Source: Opeltia flavorubescens
Taxonomy: Eukaryota > Ascomycota > Lecanoromycetes > Teloschistales > Teloschistaceae
NCBI GenBank assembly: GCA_000442125.1
Contig: KE546977.1
Location: 868,001 to 932,000, forward strand
Direction of reading: 5' to 3'
Length of the DNA: 64,000 bases
Part shown: in pieces, positions 13,094 to 24,536 of the stretch
How the letters are laid out: each line of letters begins with the position of its first letter
How positions within the stretch are numbered: the first letter of the stretch is position 1
Notes under the pieces: model-generated
The model's input: the letters and a program-made list of their open reading frames with translations, nothing else
The model's database searches: none
What the model was told of the DNA's origin: nothing
Program-made: the position numbers and the translations under genes

Positions 13094-14871
13094 ATGTCGT
13101 CCTCATCCTTGGGGTCCGATGGAGTGGACGCGGCCATGCTCAACTACACCGTCCTCGTCCCCTACAATGAATCTATCCCCACCGGCGGCGATTCGCTCAC
13201 TCAAAATCTCAATGTCCATTATGAAGTTAGTATACTTTTCAACTCCAAGATGATCACTCAAGCTGACCTAATACCGTTCAGTCTGGTGATATCGCGTGGA
13301 TGCTTGCCTCGACCGCCCTCGTCTTGCTCATGATCCCGGGTGTCGGGTAAGCCATTTGAAGCTGGAGCTTTGCTACCTTACATCATCGCTTATGTTCTTC
13401 AGTTTCTTCTACTCTGGTCTGGCTCGTCGGAAGTCGGCCTTGTCACTCATCTGGTTGACCATGATGGCTGTCGGTCTGACCTCGTTTCAATGGTTCTTCT
13501 GGGGCTATTCCCTGGCCTTCTCCCATTCTGCTGGAAAGTTTATCGGGGATCTGTCAAATATCGGGTTTCGCAACGTCCTAGCTGCACCATCTGTCGGTAG
13601 CAACAAGATACCAGATTTGCTCTTCGCAGTATACCAGGGAATGTTCGCCTCTATCACGTAAGATCTACGATGCGTGAGCCCGGGTTACTGTCATAGCTAA
13701 ACATGTGATCAGAGTTGCTCTAGCCGTAGGCGCCGTCGCCGAAAGAGGTCGAATGCTCCCCTGTGTGGTATTCATGTTCATCTGGACTACCATCATCTAT
13801 GATGCTATCGCATGCTGGACTTGGAATCCCGCAGGTTGGGTCGCGCAATTAGGTGGCATCGATTTCGCTGGTGGAACACCCGTCCATATTTCTTCTGGCT
13901 CGGCGGCATTGGCATACTCCCTTATGCTTGGCAAGCGACGCGGACATGGGACGCACGAACTTAACTTCCGGCCTCATAACGTCACTCAGATCATCATCGG
14001 TACCGTCTTCCTTTGGGTAGGATGGTTTGGGTTCAACGCTGGGTCTGCCTTGAGTGCAAGTATGCGTGCGGTGATGGCCGCGGTGAATACCAATCTCGCG
14101 GCGTCTGTCGGTGGTGTCACGTGGTGCTTACTCGACTATCGCTTGGAGAGAAAATGGTCAGCTGTCGGGTTCTGCTCAGGCGTTGTTGCTGGCCTCGTTG
14201 CAATCACTCCAGGTTCCGGTTACGTGCCAGCCTGGTCTGCCGTTATATTCGGGGCAGTGGCCGGTTCAGCATGCAATTACGCTACCAAGGTGAAGTTCTT
14301 CCTCGGGATTGATGATGCTCTGGACATATTCGCGGTCCATGGCATCGGTGGATTCGTTGGCAATATCTTGACTGGTTTCTTCGCAGCGTGAGTGATTGCG
14401 TTCACGTGGGATGATATTTCGGTGCTGACCTGGCTGAAGTGACTACATTGCCCACCTTGATGGCTATAGCAAAATTGACGGGGGAGGGCTCAACGGCCAC
14501 TGGATTCAATTATGCTATCAACTAGCTGACTCCGTGGCTGGCTTCGCGTACTCATTCGGAGGTACATGCATCATCCTCTTCCTGATCAATCTCGTCCCCG
14601 GGCTCGGACTTCGAGCTACCGAGGAAGCAGAAGTGGTTGGTATGGATGATGCCGAGATTGGCGAATTTGCTGTAAGTGACCCCTCGCCCGACAAACGTGT
14701 CGCTCGAGGACTGACGTTCTGTAGTACGACTTCGTCGAGTTCACAAGAGATGTCGTCAACGCTGGCGATCTGCTGGACGACGATTCGAAATACTCTGGCG
14801 ATCGAGATTCGCCAATACCCCACGAGAAGACTTTCTCATCCATCGGCGACGACCACCATCGGTCACGCTAG
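13094..14871 (+). CDS. Ammonium transporter (Mep/Amt family)
   Basis: A plasma-membrane ammonium permease of the Mep/Amt/Rh family. Six exons (13094-13225, 13282-13346, 13403-13657, 13713-14387, 14440-14671, 14725-14871) keep frame throughout and give 501 residues, the normal size for an 11-helix transporter. Family landmarks in order are GDIAWML, FFYSGLARRKSALS, the FAVYQGMFA segment, AERGRMLP, WTWNPAGW, the GGTPVHISSGSAALAYS pore region with its conserved His, GWFGFNAGSAL, and DIFAVHGIGGFVGN with the second pore His. The cytoplasmic tail after LVPGLGLR is acidic, as expected. I chose ATG 13094 because no in-frame ATG lies upstream before the conserved region. It is a MeaA/MepA/Mep2-like protein, but I cannot say which paralogue from sequence alone. 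Confidence 0.95.
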
Positions 14872-15521
14872 CGGAGCGAATCTCGAGCATCTAATTGTGT
14901 GGAAAGATCATTTTCATTTGACGTCGCTCGTCACAATCTCCATGAACATGTAGGCGCATTCGGTGTCTCGGAGGCGTCTGGCGGATTTCTATACCATGAC
15001 TAGGTGGTATTTGAAGCGAATTTTCGGGCAAGGGTTGTTATATGTTCTGCGGCGCCAGGTACAAATACCCATCTTGTTGCGAGCCTCGAAATAGATAGTA
15101 GATAGACAGACGGCTGGAAAGCCATCTGCCAGCCACATAGCTTTGACTTAATTCAAATACTCTATCTCGGATATCCCTTCTGTTTACCCATATACTTACA
15201 AACTCGCATTCCACGCACGATACATACACAAAGCTCTCCAACGAAGCATGGCACATTCTGCCTCGACCAACCGCCATTCTCACGTACATAAAACCAAATG
15301 TCACTCATAAGGTGGTGGTTTGTTGCTTATATGTTACAGGTGGTGTGACATCACTTCCGTGTATTTGGTCCTTTAAGCGCACATGAAGCTTTTTTAGCTT
15401 TACGAGAGAGACGGAGCTTCGTAATATTATTGAAAATATACTTTTTCTACCACAGACTTTGACTGCATCCTCTGACATTGATCGTGAATGAGCTCTGATA
15501 TCTTCCTGATGAATTGCAACG
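14872..15521. other. Intergenic, 3' of transporter and 5' of CUS2
   Basis: A 650-bp gap holding the transporter 3' UTR and the CUS2 upstream region. No supported gene. Confidence 0.5.
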
Positions 15522-17200
15522 ATGGCCAGTAGCTATAGCGTCCCTGATAACCTTCCAGAAACCTTGCGGTCCAGCTTCCCGACCAATCCAGAAGACTTTG
15601 ACGCAGATGACCGTATATCATTCTCCAAGCTTGACAATAAATTCATCCTTGAAACAGAAGATGGTGAGGAATTTGAGTTTAACGATGCATTGAAGCGATG
15701 GGTCCCAGCGGTATGCCCTCCTCATCCTTCCGTCATCATCACCACCATCGACAAAGGTCTTTCATGAATGGTGAACTGCTTGCGGACGGTCAGAATCTAA
15801 TGACGTGCCATATCTGGCGTCGGGGATGTACAGTTGGACAATGCCTTGTTGCAACAGCAGAGACAGGCGTATGCTGTTCACGGCGTGGATGAGAGTGAGC
15901 CTGCCCAGCCGCAGAAGAAGAAACGGAAGCAGGAATATGTCAATGGAGAGGATGTGAGACACTCCTTTCCTTGTCCTCTTCGTCCACTTGAAATGCTTGT
16001 CCGACTAACGTTGTCTCACCCATAGGAAACAGGAGGTCGTGCGAACAAGTCCAAAAAAGCGAAACCCACACCGGAACCTCGTGAACGGAAAAACACAGCT
16101 GTCTACGTGACAAATCTTCCTGTCGACGTCTCCGTCCAGGAAGTCTCCGACGTCTTCTCCCGCTGCGGTGTCATCGCCGAAGAAATTGACAGAGGCAAGC
16201 CGCGCATCAAACTCTACACGGACGACAATGGCAACTTCAAAGGCGACGCCCTAATCCTCTATTTCCGTGCCGAGAGCGTAGACCTGGCGATACAGATGCT
16301 TGACGACACGGACTTCAGGTTGGGTCAAGCGGCGCCGGGGGGTAAGATGAGGGTTGCAGCGGCGGATTTTAGCTACAAGACGCAGAAGGATGCGCCGGCG
16401 AAAAGCAACAACAAGGATAAGAAGAAGATTATCAAGAAGACGCAGAAATTGAACAAGTATGACTCCGTGACCCGATGGGCTTTGGGGATGGAAGAAGCTT
16501 ATGTGAGAACAGCAAACTTGCAGATTGGGACGACGATGATCCTCAAGCTATCCAAGACACCAGCTCGCGATGGGACAAGGTGGTCATCCTGAAGCATCTC
16601 TTCACACTCAAGGAGTTGGAAGTACGTTCAACGCTGCCCCGGTTGTATCCACCACCTGCATGCAATACAGCGGACGACGTCTATCAAGCATCTACTACAT
16701 TTCCAATTCTTTCCTTCTACTCCTGACCAAACAGCTGATAAACCCGAAATAAACAGGAAGACCCCGCCGCGATACTCGATATTAAAGAAGACATCCGCGA
16801 AGAATGTGCCAAGATCGCTCCAGTCACAAATGTCGTCCTCTTCGACAAGGAACCAGAGGGCATAGCCAGTGTGCGCTTTTCCAACGCCATTGGTGCAAAA
16901 GCTTGTGTTGATGTATGCATTTCCCTTTCATTTAAAGTTCTCCCTCTCCCAACCCAACGCCCTTTCCCCCAATCTCCAAACCCGTAGTTTATTGACAATG
17001 ATGGAAACATCCAGGTCATGGACGGACGCTACTTCGCCGGCACCCGCGTGGAAGCGTACATCGCGGACGGGAACGAGAAGTTCAAGAAGAGCAGCGAGAG
17101 GAAGGTGCAATTTGGGGATGAGGATGAAGGTAAAGAGGAAGATGAGGAGGGAAAGAGGTTGGATCAATTTGGTAGTTGGTTGGAAGCAGGTGGGGAATGA
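15522..17200 (+). CDS. CUS2: Splicing factor CUS2/HTATSF1 (Tat-SF1) homologue
   Basis: An RNA-binding protein that associates with the U2 snRNP and SF3b and helps U2 fold and join the spliceosome. Six exons (15522-15710, 15834-15953, 16026-16456, 16513-16621, 16757-16912, 17015-17200) give 396 residues. The N-terminus has the acidic DGEEFEF element and a basic KKKRK run. The first RRM follows, with RNP2-like AVYVTNLP and RNP1-like GDALILYF. Next are a Lys-rich linker, the KLADWDDDD motif, VVILKHLFT, and a second RRM-like (UHM) domain containing FDKEPEGIASVRF and the RYFAGTRVEAYIAD loop, which matches the R-Y/W-F motif of UHM domains. The C-terminus is acidic and ends FGSWLEAGGE. For intron 3, only the AACAG acceptor at 16512 keeps frame; the nearer-looking TTGCAG does not. 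Confidence 0.93.
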
Positions 17201-17674
17201 AGGTTCTTAATTGATTTATCTCACGCATGAGGAGGGAGACAAGGGAGAGGAGGTAGGAGCGTTGTATACTTATGGTTGAGGGCGGATCAGCATCAAATAA
17301 GGGGTCGGGAGGTTGAGTCTTGCCGTGACTGACGTCGATGTTGCCACATGATATAGTCTTCATGCAATCCTAGATAATAAATCGATTAAAGTAATCCGAG
17401 TTCAAGAGAACAATTATTATGTACGGGTTTCGAAATACGTCCTTCTTGAGTATCAAGAGAAGCATCCTAAATTATTGATAAGAAAAGGAATAGTGGTACA
17501 GAGATATGATATAAATCTATTAACCTCCTACCATTACCTCCGCATCATAAGAAATGTACAATAGGAATATTAAACAACAGCAAGATTCAGCAACCCGGGT
17601 ATCTGTTCCCCTGAACGCCAAATCAATTGATATGTTGGAAAGTCTTCCCCTTCACCGATATTACCGTCGACCCC
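17201..17674. other. Convergent 3' intergenic gap
   Basis: About 470 bp between the stops of CUS2 and the Ser-rich membrane protein. It is AT-rich and likely 3' UTR. No gene seen. Confidence 0.5.
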
Positions 17675-19096
17675 TCACAAAGCCTCCCCGACCCCCTGAC
17701 TATGCCTGTACCCCTTGTATCCCATTTCATCAGCCTGCAGATCGCTGAACCTCAACCGCCTCGGCTGCCCATTGATACTCGTCGCCGGGCTACGGCTATG
17801 TCTCCTCGCACCCTCTACATAGCCGGCAGTACCGTTCCCACTCTGTCTAAAATCCCTCGACTGCCTTGGAGAATGCGAAGGGGAGTCGTATCTCGCTTGG
17901 CTGTTCTCCCAAGGGATGGGCGGTGGAGCCGAAACATTGTAAGCGTTCCCGGTCGAGGAGTGAGGTGAATTGGAGTAGCGGTGCTGACGTTGTTCCCAGG
18001 GCGGAATGTTAGCAAAGGTGTTGCTGGAAGCTTTATTGTAGCGCCAATCATCGGCACTGGTGGACCCTTCGGTACTCGACGTATCGCCTGCTACAGAATT
18101 GCTAGCGTTATTGTTGGATGGGATTGAGGCGGTGCTATGGCGATTAGGGCTCCGAGAAGGGACTGTAGGTGGGGTGTCGTAGCGATGGATTGGTTCAGCG
18201 GGAGGGGGAACAATCGGTTCTCGATTCTGAAGTGATTGACGGAGTTCGCGGCTTGGAGATTCAGTTTGTAGGACATGAACATGCATGTCTTCGTAGGGTT
18301 GACCGACGCCGCTGAGACCGAATGGAGTGGATGGACGAGAATTGGTGTTAGCCTTGGGTAGGGCCGAGTTCGAGGTTGTGCGTGGACGCGAGGAGGAACG
18401 AGAGCGACCTTTGTGAAGGACTTGTGGTTCTGGAAGAACGTAAGGTGCGGCACCGGGTACAGTACCATCGGTGAGACCAGCACGAGAGTTGGGTGCCTGT
18501 CTGCGAGGGCTGGGCGGGACAGGAACAAACGGGTTATCGGCGTTGTGGTTGCGGAGGGCAGGGTGCTGCTGCATGTCCGGTGCCTTTGCTGCTGGAGGGA
18601 TCATTGGTTGCTGCTCCATGCTGGTGATACGGCTATTACGATGAGGAGAGTAGTCTCGACCGGGGTTCTTTGGCTCATTGGAGCGCCAGGTCTTTACTTC
18701 ATCATCGATTATTGCGTGGGCTTGGTTTCGGCGACGACGTCGGCGCCTTGCCAGACACCAACAACACAGTCCCAGCAGGAGAGCAAGGAGCAGAGCCCCG
18801 ACAACAGCACAGACAATGGCGACAATCAGAGTGGTGTGGTTGATACCTGAATGATGGGCCGCTGCAGAAGGTGAAGCTGAGGTTGCCGCAGCTTGGGTTG
18901 GTGAGCTTGAGGATGGTGAAGGTGAGGTCTGCTTTGCATTGGCCGAATTGATTGCGGCGGCTGCTGAATTGGCAGCTCCGATGAATTCATTGAGAGGGTT
19001 GACACTTGAAGAACTCTGTGCTATAGCTCCAGTAATGCCGCCCAAGAGCAGAGCAGCAGAGATAAGAGCTTTCTGCGTCATGATGGATGGTCTCAA
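17675..19096 (-). CDS. Single-pass Ser/Ala-rich membrane protein with long cytoplasmic tail
   Basis: One uninterrupted frame of 473 residues. It has a cleavable-looking signal peptide (about residues 1-26, ending GAIAQ). A short Ser/Ala/Thr-rich ectodomain follows (27-88) with no cysteine-rich WSC module. A strong transmembrane helix spans about 89-115 (start TTLIVAIVCAVV), then comes a run of seven arginines at 117-123. The remaining 350 or so residues are disordered, rich in Ser/Pro/Arg and cytoplasmic by the positive-inside rule. Mid2/Wsc-like stress sensors have the same overall plan, but nothing here proves sensor function. A second Met at residue 6 is an equally good start. No homologue is named with certainty. 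Confidence 0.8.
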   Translation of the reverse strand: MRPSIMTQKALISAALLLGGITGAIAQSSSSVNPLNEFIGAANSAAAAINSANAKQTSPSPSSSSPTQAAATSASPSAAAHHSGINHTTLIVAIVCAVVGALLLALLLGLCCWCLARRRRRRRNQAHAIIDDEVKTWRSNEPKNPGRDYSPHRNSRITSMEQQPMIPPAAKAPDMQQHPALRNHNADNPFVPVPPSPRRQAPNSRAGLTDGTVPGAAPYVLPEPQVLHKGRSRSSSRPRTTSNSALPKANTNSRPSTPFGLSGVGQPYEDMHVHVLQTESPSRELRQSLQNREPIVPPPAEPIHRYDTPPTVPSRSPNRHSTASIPSNNNASNSVAGDTSSTEGSTSADDWRYNKASSNTFANIPPWEQRQHRYSNSPHSSTGNAYNVSAPPPIPWENSQARYDSPSHSPRQSRDFRQSGNGTAGYVEGARRHSRSPATSINGQPRRLRFSDLQADEMGYKGYRHSQGVGEAL

Positions 19097-19980
19097 CGAA
19101 TTGACTGTTTAAATAGAGTTGGTGATAGTAGAAAATCGATCATCTACACCCGCTGCTCCTACTAACTTTATGACAGAAAGAGAAGTAGGAATGGAAGTGG
19201 AAGAGTGATGTGTACAGAAAAGCTGGATGAGAAGTCGAGGTTACGAGTAGGAGGAATAGAACTACGTATGAAGTGCATGTCACCGTTGATGAAGACCCGC
19301 ACCTTCCCGTCGATCTTGGTTCCTGTCGCGCAAATTCACCCATTACCGTTGCACTGATAGCCGGTTCTTAGCAAAAGTTGGCGCATAAAACCTGATTATC
19401 ATCGATTGACACGTCATTTGTGATACTTGGATGAGCGCTGATCGGCGTTTTGGCTGCATGTGGCTTGGGTGGCTGTGCTCAGCCACAGACTAAAATACAA
19501 TCAAGTCCTGTAGGGACCTGAATACTTGGTACATCCATCTGTTCCGATTGTACTCATCTCATCCCAGGTCATGGCACTAGTATCAGGGGTAAGCTTTGGT
19601 TGTTTGAGTGCGCCAAGCTTTTGAGCGCCATAAATGACCTGAGTATTCACTTGACGATTTGAATCTCCTGAATAGATAGCATTCTACGGAATAATCGTAG
19701 TTTTGATATCAAATTTCTTCGTCTAAAAGGAAGTCCCTCTCTTATATTTAACTTCCCTTTCTACGCATGAAGATCATCGCAATGCGACGCAATGCAATGC
19801 CGGCGAAGTATCATAGCCTTCCGCCATGCATACCGTTTGATAATACACTCCATCAAAATCCAGAGACGCCACAATGCAAATGCTGTTCGCTAAATAATTG
19901 CCATGCTATACTTGAGATGATCACATGGCGTAAGATACTCTGCAATGGTAGATGTTTGTATCGCTGAAGAACTGCTGCAA
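19097..19980. other. Intergenic, upstream of membrane protein
   Basis: About 880 bp between the 5' end of the Ser-rich membrane protein and the 3' end of the coiled-coil gene. It has no coding signal. The stretch near 19740-19800 is rich in short ATGC-type repeats. Confidence 0.5.
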
Positions 19981-22900
19981 TCACTTCATTAATGAGTCCA
20001 CCTTCTCTCTCTCAGCAACAATGGCAGCTTGAAGCTTCCTCGTTTGTCTCATAGCTTCGTCCCTGTGTTTCATAATCTTGTCAGCGATGTGGTCCCGAGC
20101 AGGACGAGACAAAAGCCAGAGAAACAAGATCAAAAAAAGATTATACATACCTTGCACTCTGCAACTCCATAACTTCAATCTGCGCCAGGTTCATCCGACT
20201 CACAACCTCCTCCATTTCCTTATCCGCATCCCCCAGCGCTCCTTCCAATTCCGTCACCCGTTTCTCCAAATACTGCGTTCTCAATGCTTCATTCATTGAC
20301 ATACCCTGCCCGCTGGTCGTCTTGTCCAGCCTCGGCGACCGTGCCCCGAAAAGGGGCGAGCTCGGAGATGTCCTTGGAGAAAACAGCGTTGGCGTCTTCA
20401 GCCCACCCTTCAGTCGCTGCAATTGCATGTTGTGGCTGTCCCGTATGTGTCGCACTTCTTCTTCATGCTGCGCAAACGCTTCCTCGGAATGTTGTTGAGC
20501 GTTCATCAGCTTGTCCTCGAGCGATTTGAGCTTGGTCTGCATGTTGTTGATTCGATCCGTCGATGACTTTTGCGCTGCCTCACCTTTCCCGACTGCCTCT
20601 GCAAGTCTCTCTCGCAAACTACCGTTGGACTGCAACTGTAGGCGAACTTGCGTTGCCAAAGCCTCCGCCCGCTTCGCAGACGCTTTCAGTTCCTCGGCTA
20701 ACCCTGCACTCTCGCCGCTGTGAAATGATTCAGATTCTTGCAAGGACTCGATCTTGACCCGGTATAGCTGTGCCTGCTTTTGCGCGTAAGCACGTTCAGC
20801 TTCGGCATCGTTGACAGTCTTGAGTAGCGTGTCCATTCTTTGGGCCGTTTCCGCATCTTCCCCGCTGGTGGACGCTTCGCCCCAAAGCTCCCGTAACTTG
20901 TCTACTGACAAAGCTTGCGTGGCTTGAAGCTCATTGTACGCTCTTTCCAAACTGGCCGAGGTGGCTGGGACACCAGAGGGATCATCTTGTGAGGAGCGAC
21001 CGTCCTGCGACGACCGCCCAGGGAACTCGGGGACCAGAATATCATGTTCCTGTAGCAATGTCCTCAGCGAGCCTGTTTCCTGCTGTGCACGGTCCAAGTC
21101 CATCTTCAGACCACCCAGACCTTTCTCGCATTGCCATTTCTGCGTCAGTGCTTCATCAGCACGCCGCCGGAGTTGGTTAATCTCGAATCGTAATCCTGTC
21201 ACTTCTTTCTCAAAGCCAGTCCTTCGCGGCGACTGCGCTTCTAGTGCTCGATCCCTTTCAGCCTCTAAAATTCGAAGCTTCTTCGTATGCTCCCTTTCTT
21301 GGTAATTCTGGCGCTCTAGTAGACTCTTAAGGGCACGATGCAAAGCGTCTCTTTGCATCTCGATATCTTTGACGCGATCAGCTAACGACTCTCGTGACTC
21401 CCTTTCTTTGGCCGATACTGAGTTCGATCTGGTCAAAGACCCAGTCCTTGAGAGATTGCTGCCCGTTATACCAGCGCTACGAGCTGTAGAATTAGACCGG
21501 GTCAAGCCGACCTTAGGAGTTGGGGTAACTGCCACCGGACCATCTTCCTCAGCAATTGATGTGAATCGAGACGATTGCTGCTGCATCTCAAGCTGCAGCT
21601 TTCGAGCATTCATCAAAGTTGTATTCTCATTCCGCAATGACTGCATCTCCTGATGCATGCGCGTACTTTCATAGCTAAGCTTTTGCGACTCGGCTGCTTC
21701 ACTCTCAAGACCCTCGAGCCGAGCCTGGAGTTGGGGGACAACCTCATCACGAAGATTATCCCTTTCGTTGCGGAGCTGCTCGATCTCATCTTGTAAGGCG
21801 TTCAGCAAGTCCTCGAAGTTTGATTTTCCTCGCCTCTCATCCTTCAGTCGACGACGAAGGTCTTCGAGCGTGTTTTCGAGATCGCGTACTCTGTTAGCGG
21901 CGCTGGAAGCAGCGGCGCGTTCTTGGTCGATGTGCTGGACCTGGGAACCCAATTGTTGAATATGCAACTCCAGCGCTTTGCGTCGGGATCGTTCATCTTG
22001 TAACTTTTGAGACATATCAAGCTTATACCGCGCTTTCTCTTGTTCTGATGTGCGCTTCAGCTTTGCATAGTCCTCCACTTTACTTCCGCCTAGATCACTC
22101 GGTGGATATCTGACCGAACTAGTACCAGAATCAGAAAAGTAGTCGCTTGTCCGCCGACCCCCGTCGGGGCCTTGCTGAGCTTCATACTGCAGCCGATCGA
22201 CTACATCTTCCAGCTCCATTTCTCTGCGGATCGACCCTGCCAGTTCTGCACTGATGTCCCGCAACTCCTCTTCCATATCAGCGACCTGGACTGACATTGC
22301 CGGAGTGCCGGGGGGTAGTGGGAAGCCAGTTTCGACGAAGTACGAAGAAGCATGGACGCCATTCGTATGCCGCGACGGATCCATCCCATTGGGTGAGGGT
22401 AGTAGCGGGGACGGTGCAGGAGACTGGCTTTTAATCGATGGAGAATTTTCAGCATTCGGAGACGATCCACGTAAGCCGAAGAAAGAAGCGAGCTTGCTGG
22501 GACCTGGTGACCTAGGCGTCCTCGTTATAGTTGCAGGGTCAGTGGATTCATAGAATGAACTTCTGTCATTATTAATATGCAGAGGCGGTGGTCGGCTGGT
22601 GGGGGGATTCAATGACATGGTCCGCTGTACGGACGCGTTCCCACGGTCGGTAATGCCGGTCGCTTTGTGGTCGTCATGGAGCACCGATTCACTAACTAGA
22701 CGACCATGGTTGAGTAGGTTTGCAGGCGGTTCGCTCTTATCCGACAGCTGCGGTAGCTGCCGACTTGTTGAGGTGTACGTGGTCGATCTCGGAGGATGTT
22801 CAGTGGTAAGGGGAGAATGACCTCGTGGAAACCTGTACGAAGCCAGAATGTTAAAGTGTGGACTTTTGTCTCGACATTTGCATACAATGAACTTACTGAT

Positions 22901-23273
22901 CGAGGTCACGGACGAGGAGCGGAGGAGAGCTTGTTGCAGGGGCAGTCCGCCAGGGAAGGCGAGCAAAAGACTGAGCAAAGGGCGACGAGGAGGATTGGTC
23001 GTCTGGATCTTCTTCGCCAACGGCAACAAGTTTTCCACCTGACGACAACGGAGGTACCTTGGGGGTGAGGACTGAGGCGGACGAGGGCAAAGGTTTGCGT
23101 CGGACAGGAGATGGGCCGTTGATATTTGGATTGTGGGCCTGGAATGCAGAAAAGGATTGAACGGGAACGTTGGGAGGTATGGATGGTTTCAAACGAGGTG
23201 AGGGGAGTCGTGGGTCGATGGTGGAAGAAGGCGAGGCGTCGAGGTTCGTCTTCAGGGATAGCGGACGATCCAT
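19981..23273 (-). CDS. Large coiled-coil protein of unknown function
   Basis: Three exons (22897-23273, 20151-22832, 19981-20062) join in frame to 1046 residues. The first 300 or so residues are disordered and rich in Ser/Pro, with PxxP and basic clusters (for example PSPVRRKPLP). The rest is almost continuous heptad-repeat helix rich in Glu, Lys, Arg, Gln and Leu, broken by a Ser/Thr-rich hinge near the middle (TRSNSTARSAG). The architecture is like cytoskeletal or septum/spindle scaffold proteins of filamentous fungi ('M protein repeat' in older annotations). I looked for a CM1-type gamma-tubulin-complex motif, which would point to ApsB/Mto1, and did not see one. Function is not assigned. 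The final exon is only 82 nt, after an 88-bp intron. Confidence 0.8.
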
Positions 23274-24536
23274 CTCGCCTCATGGTTTAGGGACAAGTCT
23301 AGGAATTGTGGCGATCAATGGCATGCATAACGCGGTGAGCGGTGATATTGATCCCGTCGATAGGGAGAAGAGTGGAATGGCTAGTGGATTGAGGCGATCC
23401 GCTTGGCGCCGATGGGTAATTGAGGATGGGAAATTGGCGGGTGATGAGTGACGAATAAGGATTGAAGCGAAGAGCTTAGGCCAACTCAGATCAGCTCAGT
23501 GAGAAGATGGGGAATTGGTGAAGTACTCATGAATTTGTCATTATTGAAGGTGCTCCTGCTGAGGGAGGAGTTTGTCCAGACGTGGATTTCCATTCGTCTT
23601 GTCAGTATCCGTAGGAGAATCTGAAACACATCCTTAGTCTGCTCCTCCCACATGACGCTTTTCCTTATCGGGGTAGTAAGCGGGCCTATCTGCAGGAACA
23701 TATCTCGGGGGAAGCCTAGCCGGTTCTGACCCCTTCCCCCTATTACCCTCTTACAACCCTTGACATTTGACTATTTCATTCGCTTGGTTCTAGACCTCCA
23801 TCACATTAAAAGATATGTTTGCAAGAGGTCGGTACTACTACCAACATGTAATTATATGGATGTATATCGCTATTTCTTTGCCGCAAATTCAGTACTACGC
23901 AATCTTACTTCATGAAGCGCTGAGCTTGATCACATTAGCAACAATGATANCCCAGCCATACCGCTGAATGTGCTGGCTCCTCATACTCACGACTGGAGCT
24001 GCAATGCAGATTTCAATTCCTCTTATTTCATCCCAACTCTAGACCTTGATTGCATAATACGAGAATAAATTGTATGCTTGGGCCGGTCAGGTACTTACGC
24101 CTGTCGTAATCATATAGTAAATGTCGATGTGAAGTATGACCGCGTACATCCTTCATAAAGTCACTCATTGGTCTATGTGTAAGTCAGACAGCGATATTAA
24201 GAAAACATAGTCATTATGAGGATTGCCCCCGACACCTTCCTGTTCTATTCGGTAGACTTACTACTGGTCAGCGTCTTGTCCGCTTTCTTTCGTTTTACCT
24301 GCGAAGAAGACTTCCTCACAGTCCCCTGCTAACAGTCGATATTACCACCTGGACATTACACATGCATCAGAGGCTACGAAGAACTCCATCTATCGATATG
24401 ATCATCTTGGGAGCTCCCTGAACAAAGAACACTGGGGAAGCGCGCCAGCCTTTCTGATGCCATAAGTAGCAAGGGACGGGACTTGAAGCACCTTTACAGT
24501 AATCGTAGATTGTGACTACGGCGCTCTCAACATGCC
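23274..24536. other. Intergenic with one ambiguous base
   Basis: About 1.26 kb between the coiled-coil gene start and the P450 stop. It contains an N at 23950. Only short frames occur and no domain was recognised. This gap marks the edge of the accessory block. Confidence 0.5.

Noticed and set aside
19981-23273. Identification of the coiled-coil protein as the spindle/septum organiser ApsB/Mto1
   Set aside because: Length is similar, but the CM1-type gamma-tubulin-complex motif expected in that family was not found.
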